Part shown: positions 1 to 8,064 of the stretch, piece by piece
How the letters are laid out: every line of letters starts with the position of its first letter
How positions within the stretch are numbered: position 1 is the stretch's first letter
Origin: an uncultured Parafilimonas sp.
GTDB taxonomy: Bacteria > Bacteroidota > Bacteroidia > Chitinophagales > Chitinophagaceae
Length of the DNA: 16,880 nt
Direction: 5' to 3'
Assembly (NCBI GenBank): GCA_937892395.1
Contig: CALAGJ010000113.1
Location: 1 to 16,880 of the forward strand
Notes under the pieces: model-generated
Told to the model about the DNA's origin: nothing
What the model saw: only the letters and a program-made list of their open reading frames with translations
Databases searched by the model: none
Translations under genes and position numbers: made by a program

Positions 1-178
1 TAAAAAAGCAGCTCCAAAGAAAGCAGCTCCTGCTAAAAAAGCAGCTCCTGCAAAGAAGGCAGCTCCTGCAAAAAAAGCAGCTCCTGCAAAGAAGGCAGCT
101 CCTAAAAAGGCAGCTCCTAAGAAAGCAGCTCCTAAAAAAGCAGCTCCTAAAAAGGCAGCTCCTAAAAAAGGAAAATAG
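1..178 (+). CDS. Histone H1-like Lys/Ala/Pro-rich protein, C-terminal part
   Basis: Only the last 58 codons are present, read from base 2 to the TAG at 176-178. The translation is made almost wholly of KKAAP and KKAAPA units and ends in KKGK. Such tails occur on bacterial histone H1-like proteins and on some HU-type nucleoid proteins, where the positive charge binds DNA without sequence specificity. The N-terminal domain lies outside the window, so the choice between an H1-like protein and an HU fusion cannot be made. A factor-independent terminator follows 28 bases after the stop, so this is the last gene of its transcript. Confidence 0.75.
   Translation, partial: KKAAPKKAAPAKKAAPAKKAAPAKKAAPAKKAAPKKAAPKKAAPKKAAPKKAAPKKGK
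2..169 (+). repeat. Tandem 15/18-bp coding repeat (KKAAP / KKAAPA)
   Basis: The DNA repeats a unit coding KKAAP (15 bp), with an extra Ala codon (18 bp) in four successive units in the 5' part and none in the last five. Synonymous variation between AAA and AAG Lys codons shows the copies are not freshly duplicated. Confidence 0.8.
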
Positions 179-206
179 GCTTTTTAGCGAATTTAGCATA
201 AAATTT

Positions 207-231
207 AATCCCCCTTTTGGGGGATTTTTTT
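207..231 (+). terminator. Rho-independent terminator of the histone-like gene
   Basis: An 8-bp perfect stem (AATCCCCC at 207-214 with GGGGGATT at 219-226) closes a TTTT loop and runs into a T-tract up to 231. It lies 28 bases after the stop of the Lys/Ala-rich gene. This is the strongest intrinsic terminator in the window. Confidence 0.9.
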
Positions 232-258
232 ATTTGTTTAGCCCCTGAAGCTCAATGA

Positions 259-271
259 ATACAGGTGTTTT
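259..271 (+). repeat. 13-bp inverted repeat, left copy
   Basis: ATACAGGTGTTTT here is the exact reverse complement of 720-732. The two copies are 474 bp apart from outer end to outer end. No matching target-site duplication is visible outside them. Confidence 0.6.
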
Positions 272-290
272 AGAAAGTCGGGTCAAAAAC

Positions 291-351
291 ATAAGTATTA
301 TAGTCATAGATACGAGTACTCATTCAAATACTTATAGAGGCTCTTTTTTTT
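291..351 (+). terminator. Possible terminator or small-RNA 3' end
   Basis: A 9-bp inverted repeat (ATAAGTATT at 291-299, AATACTTAT at 327-335) is followed by AGAGGCTCT and a run of eight T (344-351). A short palindrome GAGTACTC sits in the loop. This could end an unrecognised short transcript or act as a second terminator for the upstream gene. The stem is AT-rich, so confidence is low. Confidence 0.3.
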
Positions 352-719
352 AAAATCACATTACCCGAAGGGTTCAAAATAATTTAAATACAAATTGGAA
401 ACAGATGCAGATATAAAAGATGATTAAAATAACTGACATAAAATTGTATAAAAAAATCAAATGAATTCGTTCGATATTTTTTTTAGCATGTGTAGTTTTC
501 GTTTCAAAATTTTCACAAGCAATCAATTGAAATTTGTATCAAACAAAGAAAAAAATGAGGTTGTGTAAAAAAAATTATGCACATAAATTTTAGGGTTATT
601 CACATATTTTGAATCTCGCCTCGAAGGATTTTTTTTGATCAAGGGATATGTTTTTTTAAAAATTGCATATTTCTTTATGCGAATAAAATGGCTTTAAAAT
701 CTAGCAACATTTTACTCAA

Positions 720-732
720 AAAACACCTGTAT
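720..732 (-). repeat. 13-bp inverted repeat, right copy
   Basis: AAAACACCTGTAT here pairs exactly with 259-271. It lies 44 bases beyond the stop codon of the minus-strand MerR-type gene. Confidence 0.6.
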
Positions 733-776
733 CAAAATTGGGAATTAAAATACTTGAAATAGGTCGATTCCATTGT

Positions 777-1670
777 TTAGATAAAATGAGATGACTTCAA
801 AAAAGCAAACATTTCATCTTCACTTTTTAGTAGCTTAATATTTTCTGAAACAGCTTCTACAAATCTCGTAAGTGGACCCGCCATGATAATGGTACAGTCT
901 TTAAATTGCAGACTCAGATTTTCAATATATTCTTGGCAGGAATGACCTGTAAAATTTGTAATAGGGTGGAAATAAATAGCTGCAATTTTCTTATGACTGA
1001 TCAATTGTTTTAAAACATCTACACTTGTATTGCAGCCTACATTAACTAAATGAATATGTCTGCTTCTTAAAAAGTATTCTGCAATCAACAAGGGAATTTC
1101 ATGATACTCATTAGCCGGTGCAAATAAAAGAGTACAAGGCGCATCTCCATGATAGGTTTTGCCGGGCAAGTTATCAATACTTAGAATAATTTTATTTCTG
1201 ATGATATTACTTGCAAAATGCTCTTGTGCAGGAATTGTTTTATCCTGCAACCAAAGGTTTCCAACCCGTATCAAGTATGGATATACCACTTGCTTTAGGG
1301 CAGCTTCAAATCCCTTTTCTGAAAAAGCCCGATGAAGCAATTGCTCAAAAGATTTGGCATCAAAAGAGAGTGCAGCTTCTAGCATATGATGAATGAACGA
1401 CAACTCTCCAGTTTCTTCTATTTCCTTATTCAGCAATTCTTTTAAGCCGTTGTGTTGCAATCCTGCCAAATAAGATATTTTGTGTCCACGGTCATATAAC
1501 TGAGCTACAAGAAGCATTTTCTTTAAATCATCATTTGTATAAACACGTGGTAAGTGTTTTACTGCTTTACGACCCGTACTTCCCAAACCATACCGATGCT
1601 CCCAAATGCGCAATGTGTGCGCTTTTATGCCACACAAACTTTCCACGTCTTTAATACTAAATGCCTGCAT
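777..1670 (-). CDS. MerR-family regulator with cobalamin-binding domain (CarH/LitR type)
   Basis: The 297-residue protein has a MerR winged-helix DNA-binding domain at about residues 3-72, with the typical IRxWExRYG-like block (RIWEHRYG, 21-28). A helical B12-cap domain follows, with the signature W140-x9-E150-H151. The Rossmann-like C-terminal domain carries E188-x-H190, where His is the usual lower axial ligand of cobalamin. In the CarH/LitR family, adenosylcobalamin holds the repressor on DNA in the dark and light releases it, often controlling carotenoid or photoprotection genes. The family's ExHxxG glycine is Pro193 here, and the later glycine pair reads AG-P, so B12 binding is likely but not certain. 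It diverges from lepB and no carotenoid gene is in view. Targets are unknown. Confidence 0.85.
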   Translation of the reverse strand: MQAFSIKDVESLCGIKAHTLRIWEHRYGLGSTGRKAVKHLPRVYTNDDLKKMLLVAQLYDRGHKISYLAGLQHNGLKELLNKEIEETGELSFIHHMLEAALSFDAKSFEQLLHRAFSEKGFEAALKQVVYPYLIRVGNLWLQDKTIPAQEHFASNIIRNKIILSIDNLPGKTYHGDAPCTLLFAPANEYHEIPLLIAEYFLRSRHIHLVNVGCNTSVDVLKQLISHKKIAAIYFHPITNFTGHSCQEYIENLSLQFKDCTIIMAGPLTRFVEAVSENIKLLKSEDEMFAFLKSSHFI

Positions 1671-1783
1671 CTTTGTAATATATTTGATGAAGATACTACA
1701 TATAAATTAAAGAAATAATTTTTAGATAAAATGAAGCGTTAATATGATTTGTTTGGCTACAGGTTACAATACAATTGCAATGT

Positions 1784-1814
1784 TTTGTATGCGGATGGCA
1801 GAAACGTATTTTTG
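1784..1814 (+). promoter_or_regulatory. Bacteroidota-type promoter of lepB
   Basis: TTTG at 1784-1787, a 19-bp spacer, then TATTTTTG at 1807-1814 match the TTTG-N19-TAnnTTTG vegetative promoter exactly. The lepB ATG lies 22 bases after the -7 box, leaving a short leader. This is the best promoter match in the window. Confidence 0.8.
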
Positions 1815-1836
1815 CGTTCATTTATAAAAACCAAAT

Positions 1837-3351
1837 ATGGGATTAGCTATTTTTATTTTAGGTGCTATAGGCTGGCATGCAGGCTTATATTTATTGTTTA
1901 AGAAAGCGGGATTTAAGCCAACTGAGGCACTTATTCCTGTTTATAACACATGGATTATTGTGCAGCAATGTAATATCAAAAAATATTGGTTTTGGCTGCA
2001 GTTTGTGCCCATACTTGGCCAATTTATAACCATGTGGATTACCATCATTTTTGTAATGCATTTTGGCAAGTTCAATGTACCCCATCATACTGCCTTACTA
2101 TTTTTACCCTTTGCATACTTGCCCTGGCTGGGCATACAAAAAGATACAAGATGGGTAGGCCCACAGGGCTTTGCTCACTACAAAAAACCCGGAAGTAGAG
2201 AATGGATTGATGCCGGTATTTTTGCTATTGTAGCAGCTACACTCATCCGCACATTTGTGTTTGAAGCCTATGTAATTCCTTCGGAGAGTATGGAGAAAAC
2301 TTTGCTGGTCAATGATTTTCTTTTTGTAAATAAAATGAGCTATGGAAGTCGGCTTCCCATTACGCCTATCAGCTTCCCATTTGTACATAATACAATGCCA
2401 AAATCTACAACGGTACCTTCTTATTTAAAATGGATTCAACTACCCTATAAAAGACTGCCTGGTTTAGATACCATTAAAAGAAATGATGTAGTCGTATTTA
2501 ATGTACCTGTAGGAGATACTATTATTAACCTACCTGAGTATGGCAGTAAAGTTTTGTACTACGATGTGTTGAGGTATCAATTTGGTGGCAACAGAGAAGC
2601 ACTGCTGGCGCAGTTTCCAACTATTGTACATCCCATGGATAAAACAGATAATTATATAAAAAGATGCGTGGCTATACCCGGGGATAAACTACAAGTGAAG
2701 GCTAACAAACTTTACATTAATGATGAGCCTGCTTATGAGGCAGAAGCATCTCAAACAGAGTATCTGGTGCAAACAAATGGTACTCCTTTTACAGAGGCAT
2801 TTTTAAAAGATAAATTAGGTATTGATGTAAATAATACTAAAGGCCAAATAGAACTTACCAAAGATTCTATACAGACTTTTAAAATCAATATGACCCCACA
2901 GGAAATGACCATAGTAAAAGCACAACCAAACGTAACTTCCATAAAAAGATTTGAGGAGCAACAGATTGAAGGATTTCTTTATTTTCCGGGGGATGAAAAA
3001 TTTTCCAATTGGTCATTAGATAGCTATGGCCCACTTACTGTTCCTAAAAAAGGAACAACAGTAACACTTACAAGCGAAAATATTGGGCTGTATCGTCGCA
3101 TCATTACCAATTATGAACACAATAGTTTGGAAGAAACAGCCAGTGGCTTCCTCATCAATGGACTACCTGCTACTACTTATACATTTCAGTATAACTACTA
3201 TTGGATGATGGGTGATAATAGGCATCGGAGTCAGGATAGCCGCTTCTGGGGTTTTGTACCAGAAACACATATTGTTGGTAAAGCGTCCTTAATCTGGTTT
3301 AGCTATGATAGTGGACCACGTTGGGAGCGCCTATTTAAATCTATTAAATAA
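1837..3351 (+). CDS. lepB: Signal peptidase I, large Bacteroidota form
   Basis: This inner-membrane serine protease removes signal peptides from exported proteins on the periplasmic side. The N-terminal 140 residues hold about four hydrophobic segments (roughly 1-21, 50-75, 87-100 and 123-142). The catalytic domain follows, with Ser151 in PSESM, Lys275 in YIKRCVAIPGD, and the GDN box at 459-461 followed by HRSQDSRFWG. The Ser/Lys dyad and boxes are intact. At 504 residues it is far longer than the E. coli enzyme (about 324). The extra length comes from the membrane region and from long insertions between the Ser and Lys boxes and between the Lys and GDN boxes, as in other Bacteroidota. The start follows a perfect promoter. 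Most exported proteins in this window would be its substrates. Confidence 0.95.
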   Translation: MGLAIFILGAIGWHAGLYLLFKKAGFKPTEALIPVYNTWIIVQQCNIKKYWFWLQFVPILGQFITMWITIIFVMHFGKFNVPHHTALLFLPFAYLPWLGIQKDTRWVGPQGFAHYKKPGSREWIDAGIFAIVAATLIRTFVFEAYVIPSESMEKTLLVNDFLFVNKMSYGSRLPITPISFPFVHNTMPKSTTVPSYLKWIQLPYKRLPGLDTIKRNDVVVFNVPVGDTIINLPEYGSKVLYYDVLRYQFGGNREALLAQFPTIVHPMDKTDNYIKRCVAIPGDKLQVKANKLYINDEPAYEAEASQTEYLVQTNGTPFTEAFLKDKLGIDVNNTKGQIELTKDSIQTFKINMTPQEMTIVKAQPNVTSIKRFEEQQIEGFLYFPGDEKFSNWSLDSYGPLTVPKKGTTVTLTSENIGLYRRIITNYEHNSLEETASGFLINGLPATTYTFQYNYYWMMGDNRHRSQDSRFWGFVPETHIVGKASLIWFSYDSGPRWERLFKSIK

Positions 3352-3413
3352 ATAAGGATTTTCTTTTGTTTATACCCCAAAACTTACCCAGTGGCTACAC
3401 TCCATTTCATAGA

Positions 3414-4172
3414 ATGATAAGGCATTTTTGATTACTCTTATTCATCAATTGTATAGTTTCTTCCTGTATGGCAGGAAAGCATCAGACCGTATATAACAAA
3501 AAAAATTATACGTTTGATACATTGAAATTATACGACCCATATAGAAATCGGCAAATACCAGTAGCAGTCTATAAACCAAAAATATTCAACCAAAAAACGG
3601 TAATTGTAAATCATGGATATGGACAAAACAAAGGGGGAGATTATCTGGCATACACGTACATTACAGAAACCCTTGCCGCTGAAGGATATTTTGTTATAAG
3701 TATTCAGCATGAACTTTCAACGGATAGTTTACTCCCCCTTACGGGGAATGCTCAAATAGTACGTCGCCCTTTTTGGGAGCGTGGCGCTGACAATATACTT
3801 TTTGTACTTAATGAACTAAAGCAATGGTATCCAGAAAACAGTTTCACACATATTAGTTTATTTGGTCACTCCAATTGTGGGGATATGGTAGCTTTATTTC
3901 CTCAAAAATATCCCGGTATAGTTGAAAAGATTATAACACTCGACAATAGAAGAATGGCATTACCAAAAGCATCTGTACCCAAAGTTTTGTCTCTAAGATC
4001 TATTGACCAGTTGGCCGATGAAGGTGTGCTGCCCACAGTTGCAGAGCAGGAACAATTTGAAATAAAGATTATCAAACTTTCCAATACATTGCATAATGAT
4101 ATGGATGATAATGCCAACAACTTACAACGAAAAGAAATTACAGATTATATCCTTTCCTTTTTACATCAATAA
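3414..4172 (+). pseudogene. Alpha/beta-hydrolase; lipoprotein signal interrupted by in-frame TGA
   Basis: The intact frame from ATG 3468 encodes 234 residues of an alpha/beta-hydrolase. It has an oxyanion strand with HGYG (49-52), the nucleophile elbow GHSNCG with Ser135, and a C-terminal His209 as plausible catalytic base. The acid is not certain (Asp159 or Asp181). The same frame extends upstream to ATG 3414 as MIRHF-stop-LLLFINCIVSSC, a textbook lipoprotein signal ending in the lipobox VSSC, except that codon 3429-3431 is TGA. From 3468 the product would be cytoplasmic. From 3414 it would be a lipoprotein if the stop were absent. Substrate cannot be told; related folds include dienelactone hydrolase-like and acetylhydrolase-like enzymes. 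The rest of the frame is undamaged, so the lesion is recent or a sequence error. Confidence 0.7.
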
Positions 4173-4186
4173 CAGTATAAAACTTT

Positions 4187-4217
4187 TTTTACCGGTTCAT
4201 ATTTCACTTTACATTTG
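4187..4217 (+). promoter_or_regulatory. Probable promoter of cdd
   Basis: TACATTTG at 4210-4217 is a perfect TAnnTTTG -7 box. At the expected 19-bp spacing upstream there is only TTTT (4187-4190) instead of TTTG. The predicted leader to the cdd start is about 105 bases. Confidence 0.5.
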
Positions 4218-4328
4218 TGAGCAAGTACTTCATCCGTAAATTACAATACCAAAAATATTATTGTAGCGGAAAAATATTGAAATGTACATCGGATAGCAGA
4301 GTAAGCAATTTGTTACTAAAAAGAAGAT

Positions 4329-4817
4329 ATGATTGAGAAAAAAAATGAGTTCTTTTATATTGAATATTTACAGTTAGATGAGTTGAATGATGATGATGCC
4401 GCTTTGTTGAAAATGGCAATAGAAACAACTAAAAATGCATACGCCCCCTATTCAAAATTTAATGTAGGGGCTGCAGCAAAATTTATAACAGGCCAGTTCA
4501 TCACAGGTACTAATCAAGAAAATGCCAGTTATCCCGTAGGTATATGTGCAGAAAGGGTTTTGCTATCTGCTGCTTCAAGTATCTATCCGGGTATTGGTAT
4601 TGAAACTTTAGCAATTAGTTATAACAATATTCAAGGGGAAAGTAATCAACCGATATCACCATGCGGTATATGCAGACAAACACTTGCAGAATTTGAAATA
4701 AGAACGCAACAAACCATCAGGATCTTACTTTCTGGTATGGAAGGAAAAGTAATAGAAATAAAATCTGCTACGGATTTATTACCGCTAAGTTTTTCGGGAA
4801 CAGATTTATTAAAATAG
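4329..4817 (+). CDS. cdd: Cytidine deaminase
   Basis: This cytoplasmic zinc enzyme of pyrimidine salvage converts cytidine and deoxycytidine to uridine and deoxyuridine. Over 162 residues it shows the substrate-binding stretch YAPYSKFNVGAA (38-49) and NQEN (62-65). It also has the zinc/catalytic motif C73-A-E75, where Glu is the proton shuttle, and P111-C112-xx-C115 supplying the other two zinc ligands. Three Cys ligands place it with the homotetrameric class. It extends about 30 residues at the N-terminus beyond the shortest family members. It ends six bases from the convergent response-regulator gene, so each 3' end must terminate inside or just past the other gene. Confidence 0.95.
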   Translation: MIEKKNEFFYIEYLQLDELNDDDAALLKMAIETTKNAYAPYSKFNVGAAAKFITGQFITGTNQENASYPVGICAERVLLSAASSIYPGIGIETLAISYNNIQGESNQPISPCGICRQTLAEFEIRTQQTIRILLSGMEGKVIEIKSATDLLPLSFSGTDLLK

Positions 4818-4823
4818 TTGAAG

Positions 4824-5195
4824 TTATGCTTTTGGTAATAGTCTTTTTACACGAAGGCCAAGTTCACCAGGCTTTACAGGTTTTGTGAGAAAATCATCTG
4901 CGCCAAGATTGAATGCTTCCATTACAGTATCCTCCTCGTCAATAGCAGATAGAACGATGATAGGATAATGCGAACCCCATTTATGCCGGATGATGCTGAT
5001 GAGCTCTAATCCACTGGTGAGCGGCATCATGAGGTCCGTAATAACCATATCCGGTTTAAAACTTTCTAAGTTCAATAATGCATCCCGCCCATTGGTAAGC
5101 GCCATCACTTCATATTCCAGCACTTTGAGTTGCTTCTCAATCAATGCCAACATAATGGGATCATCCTCAGCTATCAGTATTTTCTTTTGAGCCAT
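4824..5195 (-). CDS. Single-domain response regulator (CheY-like receiver)
   Basis: The 123-residue protein is one receiver domain with no output domain. The acidic pocket is Asp11 and Asp12, the phospho-acceptor is Asp54 in TDLMMP, the switch residue is Ser83, and Lys105 lies in TKPVKP. All residues needed for phosphorylation are present. It probably takes phosphate from a histidine kinase encoded elsewhere and passes the signal by protein contact. It lies 130 bases downstream of the CHAT protease gene on the same strand, so read-through cotranscription is possible, but there is no direct sign of a functional link. Confidence 0.92.
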   Translation of the reverse strand: MAQKKILIAEDDPIMLALIEKQLKVLEYEVMALTNGRDALLNLESFKPDMVITDLMMPLTSGLELISIIRHKWGSHYPIIVLSAIDEEDTVMEAFNLGADDFLTKPVKPGELGLRVKRLLPKA

Positions 5196-5325
5196 TTTTT
5201 AAATATATGGCGTGAAAATAGGACATTTAAAATTCATTGTGAAGGATAATGAGTAATGAAAAGTGCTTCATTTTTCAAAATCGACAGACTTACCATTCGG
5301 ACATATACTTTTCTTAGGTATATTC

Positions 5326-8064
5326 TCAGCCTTTTTCAAACCCAATCTGGTCAATTGCCTTCTTTTTTTGTAATACCGATAGAAAAAAAATGACAAACAA
5401 TAATGCTATAAATGATACTATGAAAAACCATACTTTAGTTTTTGCATCAGGGCTATCAATGCCATTCAAACTCAATCCTGCCCAGTAGTATGGGGAGTAT
5501 TTATCAGCACTATGTGCTTCTGATAGGAATGCTCTTTTAGCATTTGTTAGTGAAGTGGATATTGATTTGTCTTTAAGGTTTTTATAAAACGATATAGTAA
5601 TTTCTGTAGATACAGCATCATCTGCCTTCCATAAATTACTGATTACTTGACTGACCCCTGAAAAATAAAATGCTCGGGCCAGACTAATTTGTCCTTCGGT
5701 TTTTTGTATTAAACCACTGCCAGTTTCGCAAGCACTTAATACAGCCAAAGACGCATTCATTGAGCTGCTATACAGTTCATTTAGATACATAGTGCTATCT
5801 GAAAATTCTATTCTAGGTGGGAATAAATCATTGGCAAATGCATGTGCAGATAAATGAATTATATCAGCTTGTCGGTTTGTTCTGAATGCGGAAACTGTTG
5901 CCGAATTTTTTGAAAAAGTATGATGATTTTTAAATGTTTTTCCTATCTCTTCTATTTCCATATTCTGTGAAGAAAGCACTTGTAATTTTCTTTTTGAAGC
6001 ATAAGTAGGAGCAAAAATATTTATTGACTTATTGTTGAACTGATGCTTTTTTGTAAGCATTGTTTTTGTTGCAAACTCTTTAGTAATTACTTTTTCATGA
6101 ACCAAATAATCTGCAGTTGCAAGATTTTTTGAAGTAGGTATTTTTGTAACCAATGCATCAAATGGTACTTTATTCAAAATGCCATCAGGTATGATGATTA
6201 AGTTTGAATTGTTTCCATTTGAAGCTATGGCGGTTTTTGTATAGCAATTGAAAGCTGCTGATAGATAAGCATCCGGGCTATTTGCAATAGAGTTTCTCTG
6301 ATCAAAATATTGTATAAATTTTTCTGTGATTGGAACTAAACTGTCTGATAATTGGGTTAATTGAATACTATGATCTTGTCTCAATATAAAAAGATAATTT
6401 TCTGATTTTCCCAGAAAATATTCTAAAAGAGTTGCTTTCTGCTCATCGAGTTTTTTATATATACTTTGTATATTTATATCCTGATATTCATCCCAAACTG
6501 AAGAGCCCATATTTTCATGTTGCCATTGCTTACTGAGTGCAATGATTAATTCATTGGCTGTTTCCAAATTTGCTTTATTTGTACGAACCCCATTGCTATC
6601 ATTGTTTGATTGCGATTGGTATAAATTCCGTTCTAACATGGCTGCATTTAGCTTTGCTTGTCGCAATTTTTTATAGGTAATATTACCAGCATTGCTATTG
6701 TCTGAAAGATTCTTTTTTAGTGCTTCTGCAAGAATATAGGCTTTATCAGATTCGGCAAATTGGAATGCCTTTACAATCCAGTTGAAATTGCCAGTCATTT
6801 TAAATAATTTATTTGCTGCCGCAATGGCTTTTTCATTTCTCAGTTTACTGTCTGAAAGTAAGTTCAGTTTTGATGAATCATAGCTAAACGCTGTAAACAA
6901 ACGAAAGAGCACCTGATTTACACGTTCATAACAGGATACTGCACAGGATAGATAGGACAATGAATCTCTATGTTTTGGCGCATTATCCATCATCCAATCT
7001 GCTTTTGCTTGTAAGGCTTCGCCAATTGTATTTTCTGCATACAACTGATTTGCCGAGGGCACAAAAAATAAATCGTTTTTATTCGTTTTTATTACACAGT
7101 TCAGTGCCTTATTATAACTGTATATGGCACTATCAGCTTGGTGGAGTAATGTATAGGTATGGCCAATTTGTATATAGATTTTGCCAATATCTCTATTTAA
7201 TTTTTGATCGGAAGATAACATGGATGCTTGCATTCCTACCTTAAGTGCATCAAGGCTTGCAACCACATTTTTTTGAAGGGTCAAAATAGCTGCCTCTTCT
7301 TTTTTTGACTCAGCAAAGTATTGGGGAAAATTGTGCAAGCTGGTATCGATAGACATAAGTTGCTCCACCAATTGCCATGCTTTAAATGCGTTGGTTGTAT
7401 CTCCCTTTAATCTTAGACAGCGTGATTGTTCAATTAAAAGGTACCATTTTCTTTTTGGTTCTATTTCATTTAAGGATAATCCTTTTTGGATATAGCCAAG
7501 CGCAGTATCATATTGACCCAACTCTCTATGCAGAATAGCAAGGTTGATACATTCACTGGAAATTTCTTTCTTATTTTGATGTTCTTGATAATAAGCAAAG
7601 GATTGCTTCTTGTAATATTTGGCCACCTGATAATCCCCAAAGCGAGTATAGATATCGCCAAGAATTTTATTGGTGTATGCATCCCAATCGTTAGCTGGTG
7701 TATTCAGCTTTTGCTTTGCGCCGAGATATATTTGTAAAAGGCTATCTGCTGCTATATAATTACCTAAAGTGTTTTGATAATTTCCTGCAAATAAAAATAC
7801 CTGTGCTGCTTCATGAAGTAGTGCCGTATCATCTGTAGCAGTATATACTGCAATGTGGTTGGTGATAGTGTCAAAAAAATTGAGTGCAGTTTTTAAATAG
7901 TCAGTAGCTCTCTCCTTTTTATAAGCAGCATAAAGGGAATCATTTTTTTGAAGAATATCATCTAATAAAATTATGTTTGGAACAATATCTTTTTGTATTG
8001 AAACTTTATCTTGACATGCAGTAAAGATGCATAAACTAATAATTAGGATTCGAATTATAAACAT
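5326..8064 (-). CDS. TPR-CHAT protease, exported and membrane-anchored
   Basis: The 912-residue protein starts with a lipoprotein-type signal ending FTAC (Cys17). Helical TPR-like repeats follow over roughly residues 80-400, then a helical linker. The CHAT domain (caspase family, clan CD) spans about 620-865. The expected catalytic pair is visible: His741 in HLSAHAF and Cys779 in LSACETG. The motif near the end (YYWAGLSLNG) is also typical of CHAT proteins. A membrane segment at about 878-898 is followed by a basic tail (QKKK), which puts the tail in the cytoplasm and the protease in the periplasm. CHAT proteases usually cleave a dedicated partner when their TPR part senses a signal. The gene is last in a likely three-gene operon, and its start codon lies inside a large dyad. 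It ends with TGA. Confidence 0.88.
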   Translation of the reverse strand: MFIIRILIISLCIFTACQDKVSIQKDIVPNIILLDDILQKNDSLYAAYKKERATDYLKTALNFFDTITNHIAVYTATDDTALLHEAAQVFLFAGNYQNTLGNYIAADSLLQIYLGAKQKLNTPANDWDAYTNKILGDIYTRFGDYQVAKYYKKQSFAYYQEHQNKKEISSECINLAILHRELGQYDTALGYIQKGLSLNEIEPKRKWYLLIEQSRCLRLKGDTTNAFKAWQLVEQLMSIDTSLHNFPQYFAESKKEEAAILTLQKNVVASLDALKVGMQASMLSSDQKLNRDIGKIYIQIGHTYTLLHQADSAIYSYNKALNCVIKTNKNDLFFVPSANQLYAENTIGEALQAKADWMMDNAPKHRDSLSYLSCAVSCYERVNQVLFRLFTAFSYDSSKLNLLSDSKLRNEKAIAAANKLFKMTGNFNWIVKAFQFAESDKAYILAEALKKNLSDNSNAGNITYKKLRQAKLNAAMLERNLYQSQSNNDSNGVRTNKANLETANELIIALSKQWQHENMGSSVWDEYQDINIQSIYKKLDEQKATLLEYFLGKSENYLFILRQDHSIQLTQLSDSLVPITEKFIQYFDQRNSIANSPDAYLSAAFNCYTKTAIASNGNNSNLIIIPDGILNKVPFDALVTKIPTSKNLATADYLVHEKVITKEFATKTMLTKKHQFNNKSINIFAPTYASKRKLQVLSSQNMEIEEIGKTFKNHHTFSKNSATVSAFRTNRQADIIHLSAHAFANDLFPPRIEFSDSTMYLNELYSSSMNASLAVLSACETGSGLIQKTEGQISLARAFYFSGVSQVISNLWKADDAVSTEITISFYKNLKDKSISTSLTNAKRAFLSEAHSADKYSPYYWAGLSLNGIDSPDAKTKVWFFIVSFIALLFVIFFLSVLQKKKAIDQIGFEKG

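Larger units (their letters stand above)
232..776. other. Gene-free AT-rich intergenic region
   Basis: No open reading frame of convincing length or composition occurs on either strand across these 545 bases. Two features stand out. One is a 13-bp inverted repeat (259-271 and 720-732) near the two ends. The other is a hairpin-plus-T-tract at 291-351. The flanking genes converge on this region, so it is not expected to hold their promoters. I found no perfect TAnnTTTG box inside it. Confidence 0.7.

Noticed and set aside
2..169. Regular 15-18 bp repeats considered as a CRISPR or non-coding repeat array
   Set aside because: There are no spacers, and the units stay in one reading frame that ends in a stop followed by a terminator.
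232..776. Insertion sequence remnant with transposase
   Set aside because: No frame in this stretch resembles a transposase and no target-site duplication flanks the inverted repeat.
3429..3431. TGA read as tryptophan throughout this genome
   Set aside because: TGA ends the CHAT gene and, as a TGA TGA pair, the PKD-like gene; no other gene in the window needs TGA as a sense codon.
5247..5275. Small hairpin AATGAA/TTCATT between the CHAT and response-regulator genes as terminator
   Set aside because: The T-run follows it on the plus strand, whereas both flanking genes are on the minus strand; the stem is only six AT-rich pairs.
6960..7244. Plus-strand 94-codon frame inside the CHAT gene
   Set aside because: It is the complement of a clearly coding TPR region and has no plausible domain or start context.
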